A stretch of DNA of 64,000 bases from Patiria pectinifera (GCA_029964075.1 CM057144.1:11617281-11681280), one strand, 5' to 3'; counted from the first letter of the stretch, positions 22,565 through 35,516 are shown. Numbers and translations: made by a program. The notes: generated by a model not told the origin, from the sequence alone.

Positions 22565-25178
22565 ATCGTCGTACAACCTAAGCAACGAACTTCGAAAACG
22601 GCGGAAACAACCCCCAAAAATGCCGGAAAAAGGCGCCTTTTGTGGCTTTTGAGCTTCGTATCTCAACTTCTGTTCAACGTACGAATTTCGTTCTTTTGCC
22701 AAAAACAAGAGTAATTATTCCTCTTTAACACTGTACTGAAATTGAACCAGATAGTTTTTCTAAACTGTCGTACCAAGGGGGTCAAAGATGGCCGGTATCG
22801 TCAGTTTTACTGTGTGAAAATTATTTTTTGCTCAGTACAGAATACATATTGCGGTCCCTAAAGGCTTGTAACGAAGCCGTTTACCGGCCGATTTTTTTCG
22901 TTCGAGCGTGAAAATAAACGTTGATCCCTTACAAATGGTTGATCTAAAACTCATGCTGATTGGTTATATTTTACCACCGTACTTGGTAGGCTAAATCGAA
23001 AGAGCAAATCAGAACAATCGTTTTAGATGCCATTGAAGTACACGGTCACGGCATGCAGCTCCTTTTCAAGAGGTAAATTCACCCTTTTTACACATCATAT
23101 GGTTCTATATTTATACTGTAGGGGAGCCTAATTAATGTAGATTCATTTCGTGGTTTTTTTTATTCGGATACAGTAAAAACTGAAACAGTAATGGCTGTGT
23201 AAAAGTGTCTTAAAAACGGAAAGTTGCGACAAGACACGGACAAGACATGCGTTGATCCTGTGCCCACGCTGCGGTTTAGGGCGAGCTCATTTTTTTCCAC
23301 GGGTGTCGTCCACAATATACGGCTCGTGTGAATAAATCCTCCATGGGTCCTTGCTGCTATCCCAACACTGTAGAGATGTTTTTCAAAGGCATAAAGAAAT
23401 TGCCTTCAAAATAATTGGATAATACAAACTTTTAAAATTATGTTGATTGTTGGAGCCCGAGTAGGATAATGTTCATTAAAAAAAACAAAAAAACAAAAAA
23501 ACTATTGCTTATTTTATTAAGTGTTTCTTGTTCTCTTTCAGATGATGATATGGAATTGAGAAAGTAAAGCAAAGTTGACTACCGTCTTCTCGACAGGGGT
23601 GAAGCATGCAGTGCTGCTGATACAGACAAGCCCAAAATGTGGTCAGCATGGAAATTGTAGCGTTTGGAAACTGTGGACAGTCGTGTAAACTCCAATGGTC
23701 AAAGGGAACATCTTATTTACTTTTTTAGGGTGGCCGAAGTATTTTAATGAGTGGCGACTTACAAGTGTCAGACATTACCGACACTGCACAACATTAATGT
23801 AGAGATGCATATCAGCTACTGGTCAGCGGTTTGAGAACCGGCATAAAAGAAAAATTAAACCTTTCTTGTGTGCGAGACACTGAAGTCACACTGAAACTAT
23901 ATAATGATTTACAGAAGTTCGCCACCCATTCTTGCAAAACATACAATTTATATATTTCATTGGCTTGCAGACTTTTTGGAAAGACATGGTTTGTTGACTG
24001 ATTTTAATTGTGCTAATGTACTTTTCAATGGGTTTTTATAATTTATTTTTAACGTTATACAAAAGTTAAGTTTATTTCTGGCAATAAACAATGTGTGTGT
24101 TTCTGCAGTTGCGAGTTAATCCAGATGTGTATTTCACTTTATGTTTACACCCCTACTTTGTAAGTAGAACCGTCCAACATTACTTGGAGCACTTTCATGG
24201 TTGAACGCACAGCTTACACAGGCCTCGTGGAGATAAGAATCTATGTACTAATGCATCGGTTAGGGGGCGGGGCGGCGGCGGGCGGCGGAACGCTTCTTAA
24301 GTTCCTGGACAACGGCTTAAAACACGTCGCAAGTTACGACGTGTCTAGTGGTCGTCGCAAAATGAGAAGAGTCCGTTTTTAGCCAGTTTTGTGCCATTCA
24401 CATTACATAAACGAGATTATAAGACCGAGGCAATGTGTGTAAAGTTGTAAATAGAAAATTCATTGAATAATTATGAATTAGCCTGGAATATTGCAGTTGA
24501 AATTTCAGCTACACAGTCCACTGAGAGCTCGTTTTCTTATAAAATTGATCGCACGGCCGCCCCTTTGGCCTACGTTTTAACAAATTTCGAGCAGAGATTC
24601 GACGACTCTTGGTTGAATACCAGACGACTATTTACTGTACGCTGACTCAATACATAAAACAGTCACCGAGTTGTGCTATAAAAACACGTTCGACACGTCG
24701 CACTTACGACTTGTTTTGTGAAATGGATCGCAGGATCGTAAGTTACGATGAGTTTCGTGAAATCGGGTGCAGAAACCCCAACAGTCACCTGATCAGGCAG
24801 AAAAGTTAAACAACTCCAAAGGCTTGATTTGTTAACCAAAAGTAAAATCGAAAGTGAAATTAAAGAAAACAAACAAACCAAATCAATATATCACAATTGC
24901 AGGTATCAAAACAAGTGATAGGTGAACTCTAGAAGAATAGAAGGGGAAAAACGTTTGGACTCTTTATTTGGAAAAATGACAATTAATCTTAACTCATTAA
25001 CATTGATTGAACTGTTTGAACTTTAATCAAAATCTTTAAATGTTTGTATATGTATTCATCTTTAAAGAGGATGTCACATGCACACAACACTAATGTGAAT
25101 AGCGCCCTCTAGAATATCACCACCATTATGTGAGCAAGAAAAAATGGCCGCCAGCATGTGACAATAACGCCGTTCATG
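22565..25178. other. no supported gene
   Basis: Mostly AT-rich. A splice-acceptor-like tract (CTTGTTCTCTTTCAG at about 23528-23541) and an AATAAA at about 24083 could bound a 3' terminal exon, but the coding content would be only a few codons. A GC-rich tract lies at 24265-24290. Confidence 0.35.
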
Positions 25179-25182
25179 TTAA

Positions 25183-26572
25183 GGTTGCAGACCAGTAAAT
25201 CGGTCCGAAATTGCCTACGCCGGCCAAATCACGATTTGCATGCCCTCAAAATCTTCAGTATTTGAGCATGCTGTTGGGCCATGAACTTGAGGGTTCAATG
25301 GGTGGAAGCCGTGCACAGGACTGTGAGCTTGTAGTTCCGTTTAATTTGGATGAAATTGGGGCCCTTAAAGCGCTCTATTTTGCAATGGAGTGTAGGCATC
25401 GTTTTTCAAAATGGCGATGGGTTTCAGGACTATTTTCAGGGGTGATCATATCGGATGGAAATTTCTCCTAAAAGTCATCATTTGACCCCCCAAAAATTGA
25501 AAAGAAAATGAAAGATGATGAAATAAGCTTTAATTTGATGTGTGTCTGGAACACCTTGGAGAGTTGTGAGTATTTTTCCCGAATTTCTGAAGTGGGCAAT
25601 GGTGGGAGCATTTACCATTAGGGTCTATGGAAGTTTATTTACTGGTCTGCAACCTTTAATTTCAAAATGGCGCCTTTCATCGTTTGTTGTCAAATGTGTG
25701 CGCCTGCGCTTTACATTCTACGACAGTGTTTTTTTTTCAAGGGGGCGGGACCTGGGGGCAGCGTTTTAAAATTGGTCACCAATGGCGGTTCCGCAACAAA
25801 TGCGCCCAAAACCTGAATGGGACCGATGGACCGACGTCCGATCACAGCAATTTCGAGCGAACAAGGGGGGGGGTGTAATTTGGGGTTGGAAGGAGCAAAA
25901 ACTCAATTAACTCCCGTTGGGGGCGCCCTACAGCAAGGCAGCCGCAAACAGAGGGCTTGTTTTCAGGCCAGAAATCGCAGTCAGAGATTTTTTTCTCGCA
26001 ATTTTTTTGATGAAATATGAGTCATCCATCCTTCCTCGTGCCATACAAGTGGTTTGGGGGATTTTTTTTCAAAACCTCGCTTCCTTATAGATTGCAGACC
26101 ACTGAGACCAGTAAATCGGTCCGAAATTGCCTACGCCGGCCAAATCACGATTTGCATGCCCTCAAAATCTTCAGTATGTGAGCATGCTGTGGGCCATGAA
26201 CTTGAGGGTTTGTAAAAAAAATATGGGTGGAAGCTGTGCACAGGACTGTGAGCTTGTAGTTCCGTTTAATTTGGATGAAATTGGGGCCCTTATAAAGCGC
26301 TCTATTTTGCGATGGAGTGTAGGCATCGTTTTTCAAAATGGCGATGGGTTTCTGGACTATTTTCAGGGGTGATCATCTTCGGATGGAAATTTCTCCTAAA
26401 AGTCATCAGTTGACCCCCAAAAAATTGAAAAGAAAATGAAAGATGATGAAATAAGCTTTAATTTGATGTGTGTCTGGAACACCTTGGAGAGTTGTGAGTA
26501 TTTTTCCCGAATTTCTGAAGTGGGAGCATTTACCATTGGGGTCTATGGAAGTTTATTTACTGGTCTGCAACC
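25183..26572. mobile_element. pair of related repeats inside TTAA borders
   Basis: GGTTGCAGACCAGTAAAT at 25183 and its inverse ATTTACTGGTCTGCAACC at 26572 bound the block, with TTAA outside each (25179-25182, 26573-26576). Inside, the segment at about 25187-25660 is repeated directly at about 26094-26572 with small indels, separated by about 430 bp of unrelated sequence; the first unit also ends in the inverse TTTACTGGTCTGCAACCT. TTAA borders suggest a piggyBac-like non-autonomous element that duplicated. Confidence 0.7.
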
Positions 26573-26576
26573 TTAA

Positions 26577-26880
26577 GTCCCAAACAAGTTTCTGCACTTT
26601 CTTAACAACTCGAGTACACGCAAGTACTCAGCCCGTACTCGATTCTTTTGTACTCGAAGCCCCAACCCAGCCTTGAAATATGACAAGTAAATATTTGAAA
26701 TCTGAAGTATTTACTCCGTTTTCATTCATGTTAAACGAAGTAAACGCTACGGTAGATTTTAGAAAATGGTATTTAGTAAAAGCGTTTGCTTTTTTTTTTT
26801 AATCAATACCGATGCGAGTAAATGCTTATCAATTGGTTGTAAAAGCAAATGCAATGTTTTATTCATACATAAATTTATTC
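26577..26880. other. no gene; repeat shared with 33696-33780
   Basis: About 26658-26748 resembles 33696-33780 (both contain GCCTTGAAA, TGACAAGT and CGAAGTAAACG), so related sequence flanks the LTR element on both sides. Confidence 0.55.
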
Positions 26881-26884
26881 GTAC

Positions 26885-28322
26885 TGTAACGATATGGGTT
26901 TTGGGGTTTGAAATGATGAATAATTCACGAGGTGCATGAATAATGCAATGTTATTCTCTGGCTGTTCCTTTTAGAGTACTTACCCCGCTAGCCTAATTGC
27001 CCTAGTTAACAAGTTTGGATATGTTCGTCGACATTTATGTCATTTGATAATTCTATCTTGAGAATGAATATTTGGTAACAGTATGTCATCATCATTGTCA
27101 GTAATTAAAGTTAACACTCCTTTTGAGTCAATTTTATGCGCGACGAGGGGTTGTAGTCATTGCATTACGGTAAGAGCGCTACCGCTCACATGGTTTGTCC
27201 TCTTGCGAGCGGGCCGTGAAAGAAGCTCAGACCGAGCCAACCTTTGTCTAAAAGTCGCCCACTTTTCCCTCATTTTGGGGGTAAGTTGGATTCTAATTAA
27301 GTATTGAGTAGATCAGATAAGGGACATAGAAGAGGTTGGTTGATATGATTATTGTCAAACTAATTTATTTTTATAGTTTTTAGGGTGTTAGTTTTGTGTA
27401 GAAGTGTCAAAACTTTTCTAGAGTTGAATGACCGTTTTCGTACACATTCACTGCACAATGCATTATATAATGGCGACATTGAGTTCAGCATTGTGTACAT
27501 TCAGTACGTAGTGTGCGTATGCACAACACAACGTTGAATCTCGACCACACTGTAGAATAAGAGCTACATGTACTCGCTTTATTTTGAAATGTTGTTCGTG
27601 TATGTCACATTGTTTATTGGTGCACGGGATCTTTTATGATAGAAGCTATTTCCTTAAATATGTTCCCCGTGTATGCTATTTGTATTTTTATGTATTTTAA
27701 TTTATAGCTGAGACATTGCTGTCACAAGCTTTGAAGGTTGACATCTCAAGTGCATTACAGGCCTTCTCTATTTTATATCAGGGTAAGACTGTAAATCTCT
27801 TTGTATGCTTGATTAATTAGTCATCCTATTTAGCATTATTTTGGAGTGATCATGACACTGTCTTCAAAACAACTATATTATTTATAGTTCATGCTGTATA
27901 ATTAAAATACCTGTTGTTTATAATATTAATTTAATCCAATGACTTTGGAACAAGACTTACAAAAGTTTAAGATTAATTCATTTTATTCATAGTCAACAGG
28001 GTCTTCTTTTATGGTCTTCTTTTATGGTCTTCTTCATGGTCTTCTTAGTCATCGTCTTCATTCAGGGAACTTCATTTTGGGTCTTTCCCTGTGTCTTATT
28101 CGGATCTTCATTGTCGTCTTATTGGAATCTTTATTCGGATCTTCATTTGGATTATTTTGTATAATTGGAGAAAGTGAATTAAATTAAAACTTAATCACGT
28201 GAATCAGTGTAAACAACCGTCTGAGTGTTCCAGTTCAATTCGACTTGCTTTCCACCTTACTCTATCTTCATGAGGGTGAACCTGACCACCCTTATCATCG
28301 TTGGGGTTGCCACCTCGCGACA
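26885..28322 (+). repeat. 5' LTR (1438 bp)
   Basis: TG...CA ends; nearly identical to the 3' LTR. Contains a run of TCTTCTTTTATGG-type repeats near 28005-28045. No coding function. Confidence 0.93.
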
Positions 28323-28324
28323 AA

Positions 28325-28350
28325 TTTTGGCGTCGTAGACAGGATCAAGG
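28325..28350 (+). promoter_or_regulatory. primer-binding site
   Basis: Immediately after the 5' LTR lies AATTTTGGCGTCGTAGACAG; the TGG start a few bases after the LTR fits a tRNA 3'-CCA primer. The tRNA was not identified. Confidence 0.55.
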
Positions 28351-29620
28351 TGCGACTTCAAGCAAGCAAGATTAATCTTTGTCATCTCTGATTTACAGAA
28401 TTGTTTAGTGTGTATTTCTTGTTGTTCTCAGACCCCTGATATATTTGTAGGTCAATTTATTGTCCGCCTGTTCCCCAATGTGGCCGACCATTTTTCATGG
28501 AGCATATTCCCTCCGTTATTATGATTCAAGTCTAAGCGTCGGCCATATCCATGTGCTGGTGGACTGATCCCTGAGCTTGGCATCATTCAAGTCAAGACTA
28601 CATCTCTCTTCCAACATGTGGATTTATTGTGTATGGCTTATTAATTGTGGTAGCATTTTCCAAATTACACTGTCACTGACCACATATTTTTTTTGTACAC
28701 AATTGACCACATATGCACTAGTTGGGTGTACTGAAGTTGCACTATAGTTTTTGTGTCAGGAAGTGTTTGTATTTTCTTGTTTATTATAACAAGCTTGACA
28801 ATCGTGGTCCTTGAGGTTTAAGTTGAGACTACCACTGACGCATATTTGCAAGTACATTTGTACTTGAGTCATTTGTGATCATTCAGATTTGAAATTTTAG
28901 TGTCTGCACATATGTAATATACATACAGTGTTAATTGACCACGGGTATTGCAGACCACTTTGAGTGTTTTCTACATTGTATTACAATGTATTGAGTTGTA
29001 CATGAGAGAGTCTTGTGATGGCAGAGGGCAGGATTTGTCGGTCTCATTATTGAGGATTCATCACTTTGTAAGCTGTTCTTTCTCTCGGAACATGTGTATG
29101 TTTAGATTCCCTTTCTAAAACAGCATTGTGTGCCAACTTGATTGGCATCCTTGTATGTATGATCCTCATTAGTGCTTCCACTTAGTATTTTGAGGGCTGT
29201 GAGTTTTCGAGTCCCTCTTTGTTTCTTGTGAAGCAATATATTTAATGATTGACAGGTCCATTGCTCCAGTCCCTATTGATTTGTGACCGTGTGTATCGAC
29301 CCTCTTTGTCTCCAACTAGAGGAGAGTCTATGTAAGTTTGGGCGAATTTTCTGTGGTCCTAGACCCGGTTTGTTTGGTCACTTGTTGTTTTAATATAAAA
29401 CCACCATGTCATTGTTTTGATTCCCTCCTGTTTAATATGGGAAATTTACTGCAGCTGAACTATTGCAGAATTTATGTTCCTTAGTAGGTAACTATGTAAT
29501 CTTGTGTACAGATTACACATGGACATTGGTGTTATATAAATCAACGTGAGGATTAGCCATACTATTATTTAATCAAAGTAGACATTCCTCCACATATTTT
29601 TGTTCGTGTTATTGTAGCCA

Positions 29621-30997
29621 TTGGTTAGGCTGTCAGTCATAATGGCATCTACAGAAGCCCTTATGGATTTTATTGTACAGTCACAGAAGGCTCTGACTAG
29701 TGTTCTCCAAACATTAATTTGTGAAAAAATTACAACAGTGGATATTCCCATATTTTATGGCCGACCTAAGAATGTAGGGGATCTCACCCTTACAGATTGG
29801 TTGGATGATGTTGAAACATACTGTAGGGAATGTAATTTTGAGGGTACAGCCAAGGTCAATGTAGCTATTGACCATTTAGGTGGGGTTGCCAGAGAGGAAG
29901 TCTTTTGTAGTCCTCCTGAATATCGTAAAGACTTCTCAAAGATTGTTGGAATATTGAAAGCACGATTTGGTTCCCATGAAACCGTTCATTCCCTCCGGAG
30001 CATGTTTTATGCTCGGAAGCAGAAACAAGATGAATCATTAGCTGATTTTGGTCGTGCTCTGATGTTGCTGTATGATCGTGTAGAGAAAGTAGCCTCGAAT
30101 CCTGAGGAAGGAAAAGCTCTTGCTTGCCTTCGAGAAAGAAGTCTGAGGGAACAGTTTATTGGGGGAGCATTGGATTCATGTGTGCGATTAGAGTTGCACA
30201 GATTAGGAATGAAATATCCTGACCTCGCATTCTATCAATTTCGAGACGTGGCTCTTGGGTTGTTTGTAGATTTGAACAAAGCAGCGAATTGCTCGATTTC
30301 TGTTGACCCATATTTTGATCATCCAGTTACCGCTGTAGCGGAGCAGAGTACAAATTGCCCAGGTGACACAATACCTGAGCAGGGGCAAACCAGTGAGCAT
30401 ATCAGAGATATCCCCAAGCCACCAAGTGTTGACCATTCGCAGCAGTCGTTGCGACCTCCCAGTTGTTCACACTGTTTAAAGCAAGGCCATGTTGCTCAAA
30501 CTTGTATCCAGCATCAATGCCATGAAGTTGTAGATGCTAACTATAACCAAGGCCTATTGAGCAGTTCTTGTAAAACGGGTTCTGATTTCCCTGAATTCGC
30601 AATGCCTGCATTGAACATTAAAGCGCAGGAAAAAGCAGGGAACGCCGTTGACCCTCCTGTGATGTCACAAGAGGTAAATGACGATTCCAAACTTCTTGAA
30701 TGCCAAGATTCTTTAGGAAGCCCAATTGTCATTCATGAAAATGAGACAGACATTGATCTGGGTTACAGTTCCTCTTCAGATATAGATGGGCCGGATGAAA
30801 CAACCTCTGAAGTTGTTCTTTCCAGTTGTCAGTCGATTCCAAATTGGTCGCGTAAGGTAGACACAAACGCGAGTGTGCAAGCGAAGCCTTCCTATCTCAT
30901 GCATGGTGTAGCTCTGCTGCCTGTAGATGAGCTTGGCGCGCAGCGGTCAGAACTTTGTAAAAAGCGAACTGGACGCTGGCCTACCGCAATTACTTAG
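29621..30997 (+). CDS. Gag polyprotein of the LTR element
   Basis: 458 codons from ATG 29621; MASTEALMD at 29642 is an alternative start. The N-terminal half is a retrotransposon capsid-type helical domain: IPIFYGRPKNVGDLTLTDWL, then FGSHETVHSLRSMFYARKQ and DESLADFGRALMLLYDRV, the usual 'F.G......WL' and 'R.Q...ESL..F...L' blocks. A zinc knuckle CSHCLKQGHVAQTC (C-x2-C-x4-H-x4-C) lies near residue 285. An acidic, low-complexity tail follows. The stop TAG is formed by the last two bases of the TTA target site and the first G of the MITE. On the far side the uninterrupted site also reads TTAG, so the stop was there before the MITE inserted. It forms the particle that packages element RNA in the cytoplasm; no enzyme frame follows. 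Confidence 0.85.
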   Translation: MVRLSVIMASTEALMDFIVQSQKALTSVLQTLICEKITTVDIPIFYGRPKNVGDLTLTDWLDDVETYCRECNFEGTAKVNVAIDHLGGVAREEVFCSPPEYRKDFSKIVGILKARFGSHETVHSLRSMFYARKQKQDESLADFGRALMLLYDRVEKVASNPEEGKALACLRERSLREQFIGGALDSCVRLELHRLGMKYPDLAFYQFRDVALGLFVDLNKAANCSISVDPYFDHPVTAVAEQSTNCPGDTIPEQGQTSEHIRDIPKPPSVDHSQQSLRPPSCSHCLKQGHVAQTCIQHQCHEVVDANYNQGLLSSSCKTGSDFPEFAMPALNIKAQEKAGNAVDPPVMSQEVNDDSKLLECQDSLGSPIVIHENETDIDLGYSSSSDIDGPDETTSEVVLSSCQSIPNWSRKVDTNASVQAKPSYLMHGVALLPVDELGAQRSELCKKRTGRWPTAIT

Positions 30998-31377
30998 GCC
31001 AAAAAAAAAAAGTCTCCGGTTTCTGGTATGCGCGCGCGTCGCCGTAGCCATGCGCGTCGGCAAAATGAAAAAGTTTTTTTTTCAATGAAAGATGATGTCT
31101 CAAAACCGCCAAACTCACTGGTTTGACTGGAATTCTGCTGCTGCGTAATTTCAACGTGTTTTTAGATGGGGTTATGATCGAGAATAAGCTTTATGTGGCC
31201 TCTCTGGACTCCCATATATTTGCACTAAGTTTAGTCGGGCACCATTTGCAGTCATCAGCCGACATTTGAAGCAAATTTGAAGCAAAAAAGTCGGGTAAAA
31301 AAAAAAAAAAGCCGCGTCGCCGCACCACTTTTTGGACAAGCTCCATACCAGAAACCGGAGACTTTTTTTTTTTGGCC
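30997..31377. mobile_element. Harbinger-like MITE, copy 2, inside the LTR element
   Basis: GGCCAAAAAAAAAAAGTCTC...GAGACTTTTTTTTTTTGGCC ends with TTA on both sides (30994-30996, 31378-31380). Shares the GCGCGCGTCG and CCGCGTCGCCGCA blocks with the copy at 4273-4643. Confidence 0.88.
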
Positions 31378-31380
31378 TTA

Positions 31381-32143
31381 GTTGTGTTTTGAAAAATGTT
31401 CAGATGTCTGATAAGTCTCAGATCGTGTTTTAGATAGTGAGATTTGCCTGCTTCCGCAGGATCGCCATTGTGCCATCTCCGGGTTTACATTGTAATAGCT
31501 AGTTTTGAGAGTGCATTATATTTCAATATATGATGCAATATAGTTCGCATATCAGTTAAAGCGATATATTTTGTATTTTCATTACCTTCGGGGTGTACTT
31601 ATTTTAGGGAATTAAACTGTTTGCTCTTTTTCCAGTAACAAATTGGAGTGAGAGATCCCACAGTTTATACTTAAAGTCATGCTGGAACCGTTTGTACAAC
31701 AAACTATTTGTAAAGTATGTTTCTTTCAGCCATGTTGCTGATCTGCCTGTTATTCTGCAGTGAGTCAAACTAAGTGACGGGATAGAAAAAATGGCAATCT
31801 TCTTGTTGGAGAAGTGAAACAGCTCAAACATGATTCTTATATTAAACTTACCAGCAGCATAACTGTATAGTTAGTTGAATGACGACTTGCATTTGTTTCG
31901 ATTGTTGTTGTTACATTTTTCTAAGTGATCTATACCGTATACATTGTATTTGCATTGTTGATATCTGTATTTATGGGTACTTACATGTAGAAAAAAATCC
32001 TTGAAATTCTTACATGTTGGTTTTCATGATTGGTAATGCTTATCTAGAACATTTAAAAAGATGTATAGTATGATTGCTATAAATGTGAAAATTTTAAATG
32101 TTTAAAAGACTACTCGAGGTCGCGTAGTTTCAAGCAGGGAACA
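31381..32143. other. 3' internal region of the LTR element, no gene
   Basis: No open frame with retroelement enzyme motifs. It ends in CAAGCAGGGAACA just before the 3' LTR, a weak purine-rich tract that could serve as plus-strand primer. The 1.3 kb between the 5' LTR and gag is also non-coding. Confidence 0.55.
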
Positions 32144-33578
32144 TGTAACGATATGGGTTTTGGGGTTTGAAATGATGAATAATTCACGAGGTGCATGAAT
32201 AATGCAATGTTATTCTCTGGCTGTTCCTTTTAGAGTACTTACCCCGCTAGCCTAATTGCCCTAGTTAACAAGTTTGGATATGTTCGTCGACATTTATGTC
32301 ATTTGATAATTCTATCTTGAGAATGAATATTTGGTAACAGTATGTCATCATCATTGTCAGTAATTAAAGTTAACACTCCTTTTGAGTCAATTTTATGCGC
32401 GACGAGGGGTTGTAGTCATTGCATTACGGTAAGAGCGCTACCGCTCACATGGTTTGTCCTCTTGCGAGCGGGCCGTGAAAGAATCTCAGACCGAGCCAAC
32501 CTTTGTCTAAAAGTCGCCCACTTTTCCCTCATTTTGGGGGTAAGTTGGATTCTAATTAAGTATTGAGTAGATCAGATAAGGGACATAGAAGAGGTTGGTT
32601 GATATGATTATAATTGTCAAACTAATTTATTTTTATAGTTTTTAGGGTGTTAGTTTTGTGTAGAAGTGTCAAAACTTTTCTAGAGTTGAATGACCGTTTT
32701 CGTACACATTCACTGCACAATGCATTATATAATGGCGACATTGAGTTCAGCATTGTGTACATTCAGTACGTAGTGTGCGTATGCACAACACAACGTTGAA
32801 TCTCGACCACACTGTAGAATAAGACCTACTCGCTTTATTTTGAAATGTTGTTCGTGTATGTCACATTGTTTATTGGTGCACGGGATCTTTTATGATAGAA
32901 GCTATTTCCTTAAATATGTTCCCCGTGTATGCTATTTGTATTTTTATGTATTTTAATTTATAGCTGAGACATTGCTGTCACAAGCTTTGAAGGTTGACAT
33001 CTCAAGTACATTACAGGCCTTCTCTATTTTATATCAGGGTAAGACTGTAATTCTCTTTGTATGCTTGATTAATTAGTCATCCTATTTAGTATTATTTTGG
33101 AGTGATCATGACACTGTCTTCAAAACTACTATATTATTTATAGTTTATGCTGTATAATTAAAATACCTGTTGTTTATAATATTAATTTAATCCAATGACT
33201 TTGGAACAAGACTTACAGAAGTTTAAGATCAATTCATTTTATTCATGGTCAACAGGGTCTTCTTTTATGGTCTTCTTTTATGGTCTTCTTTATGGTCTTC
33301 TTAGTCATCGTCTTCATTCAGGGAACTTCATTTTGGGTCTTTCCCTGTGTCTTATTCGGATCTTCATTGTCGTCTTATTGGAATCTTTATTCGGATCTTC
33401 ATTTGGATTATTTTGTATAATTGGAGAAAGTGAATTAAATTAAAACTTAATCACGTGAATCAGTGTAAACAACCGTCTGAGTGTTCCAGTTCAATTCGAC
33501 TTGCTTTCCACCTTACTCTATCTTCATGAGGGTGAACCTGACCACCCTTATCATCGTTGGGGTTGCCACCTCGCGACA
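32144..33578 (+). repeat. 3' LTR (1435 bp)
   Basis: See the 5' LTR; followed directly by the GTAC duplication. Confidence 0.93.
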
Positions 33579-33582
33579 GTAC

Positions 33583-35516
33583 AAACATGGTATCATTTGT
33601 ACTTTATGAACTTTGTTAAAATTCATTTTTCGCGATTAACATTAATCAACGCAGCAATTTTTGCGCAGAATTATTTGCTTTATAATTTCAAGGTTGCCCC
33701 ATCCAAGCCTTGAAAATGACAAGTGCATATTTGGAATCTGAAGCAATAACTCCTTTTATTCAGACGAAACGAAGTAAACGATTATAAAATTATTTATTTA
33801 TTTCTGCTAATGAAACCAAGGATTCCTCAAAAGTGTATGCCCCAGGCACTGTAGCTCGCAAGCGTGAAGAAACGTGTAGAGAGAAGACAATAATAAAAAG
33901 GAAATTACAGTTTTAGAGGTGGGAGGAAAAGTCCTGAAGAATAGTCTGGGGAAAACCCACGGAATGAAAACCCAATCCACATGTAGACCAGGATAACGAT
34001 GCACAGCGCATTGTGCGCGTAAACGGCATTGCGTTCGTCACGTTTGGCGCGCGTTTCTTTGTATCTGTCCTCCAGCACGTGACCCTCCAGATGAGGCCGC
34101 ACGTATGCACGCGCTGCCGATCTAATTTTTTTTAATTCTATATCAGATGATTGCAGGCCTGGTCTAGTTCCCGCCTTCCCAATGCTACTAACATTCAAAG
34201 TCATAGCACTAAGGATTCGTGAATCGGGAGCCTGCCAAGCCCGTGCTTCGTGTGTTCCCTCGCCGCTTCACGGTTACCATTTCGGGATTGTTCCCAAGCA
34301 TAATCCTTGTCCTAGCGACATGTAATGTCCGTTGCCTAGGGAAATCTCGGGAATTTTACAGAAAGTATATTTTGAGTGATCACTAAAAAGCATTTCCTCG
34401 ATCGTACACGTGGCAAGACTTTCTTAGCTTTTTGGTTGTATGAATGATTGAATATATCATCATTTGGATTGGACTGGATTGGATTGGATTGGATTGGATT
34501 GGGGTTCAATTCCGTCCCGTCCGTCCCGTCCCATGCCATTCCATTCCATTTCTTACTTATTTATCTTTATTTCTTTATCTATCAATTTGTTTTTATTATT
34601 TTTTTTGTACTTTTGTGGTATTGTACTAGGACTCGGCCCAGTACTTAGCCTTGAATGTACTTGTACTGGGTGCCCTGGACTCGGACTCGTCACAGTGTAC
34701 TTAGACTCGGCCCCTAAAGTACTCTGTATTCGGATTTGAGGACTCGACTCCAACACTGATTATGACGCAATCAGAGTCATAATGAGCATGACAATGGTTA
34801 CCCTATTTGACCCGGTGTTGGGTCAGATAATTTGAACCGTCCGCGAGGCAAAATTGATCCACTCTCCGGGTCACCTGTAATTTTAACTTTATGCCGGTCA
34901 AAACTTACCCGTTTCCGGGTCACATAAAATTTGAAGGTTCTCCGAGTCAAAACTGACTGTTTTCCGGGTCACCTAAGGTTTATTGGTCAAACATGACACC
35001 GACAATGCATAACAAACTATACGGTATGTAATGTACACATAGTCAATAATTAAGTTGATTGTTTGCTGTATGTATGTAATACTTAATCGAAATAATAGTC
35101 ATTATTAAATATCAAAGCAAACTATAGCTTGTTTAAAAGAAATTAACTCGTTATTGTAAAACGTTTTTATATTTCTTTGGACAAAATGGTACTAGGAACT
35201 TGTATGGTGTGATTTTGCACCCAGAACGGGTTGTTTAATGGATATGAATTTTAACATACACTAATATATCATGACAAAAACCCCGGGCCCGCTCTGCGAA
35301 TTTGCATCTTTTTACAATTTTATATAAATTTTAAAAATTGTATATACCAGGGATCAACTGAACATTGATTTTTTTTCCTTTTTACCCTTTCTCAAACAAC
35401 GTGTCGTGAGATGGTCAATTCAAGATGTATCAACGACATTGATTTAAAAAAAAAGAATATGAATGCATGCACGATCCTATATTTTATCAAAATCTATCGT
35501 AGTCGTGTTTACTTAC
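33583..35516. other. no supported gene
   Basis: Contains a (GGATT)n microsatellite at 34464-34502, a GACTCG-type repeat at 34628-34750, and irregular repeats of CCGGGTCA at 34810-34975. Open frames are short and unrecognised. Confidence 0.5.
34464..34502. repeat. (GGATT)n microsatellite
   Basis: Seven or so copies of GGATT (one GGACT). Confidence 0.9.

Larger units (their letters stand above)
26885..33578 (+). mobile_element. LTR retrotransposon, gag-only, complete
   Basis: Two near-identical direct repeats (26885-28322 and 32144-33578) begin TGTAACGATATGG and end CACCTCGCGACA. GTAC target duplications lie at 26881-26884 and 33579-33582. The interior of 3.8 kb carries a Gag frame but no protease, reverse transcriptase, RNase H or integrase, so it would depend on a partner element for copying. 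The LTRs differ at only a dozen or so positions by eye (about 1%), implying recent insertion. A MITE (30997-31377) entered afterwards. Confidence 0.93.

Noticed and set aside
24265..24290. GC-box cluster as a promoter
   Set aside because: A single short GC-rich run with no TATA, CCAAT or downstream exon.
27083..27307. 74-codon frame repeated at 32342-32566
   Set aside because: It lies in the LTRs, so its conservation only reflects LTR identity.
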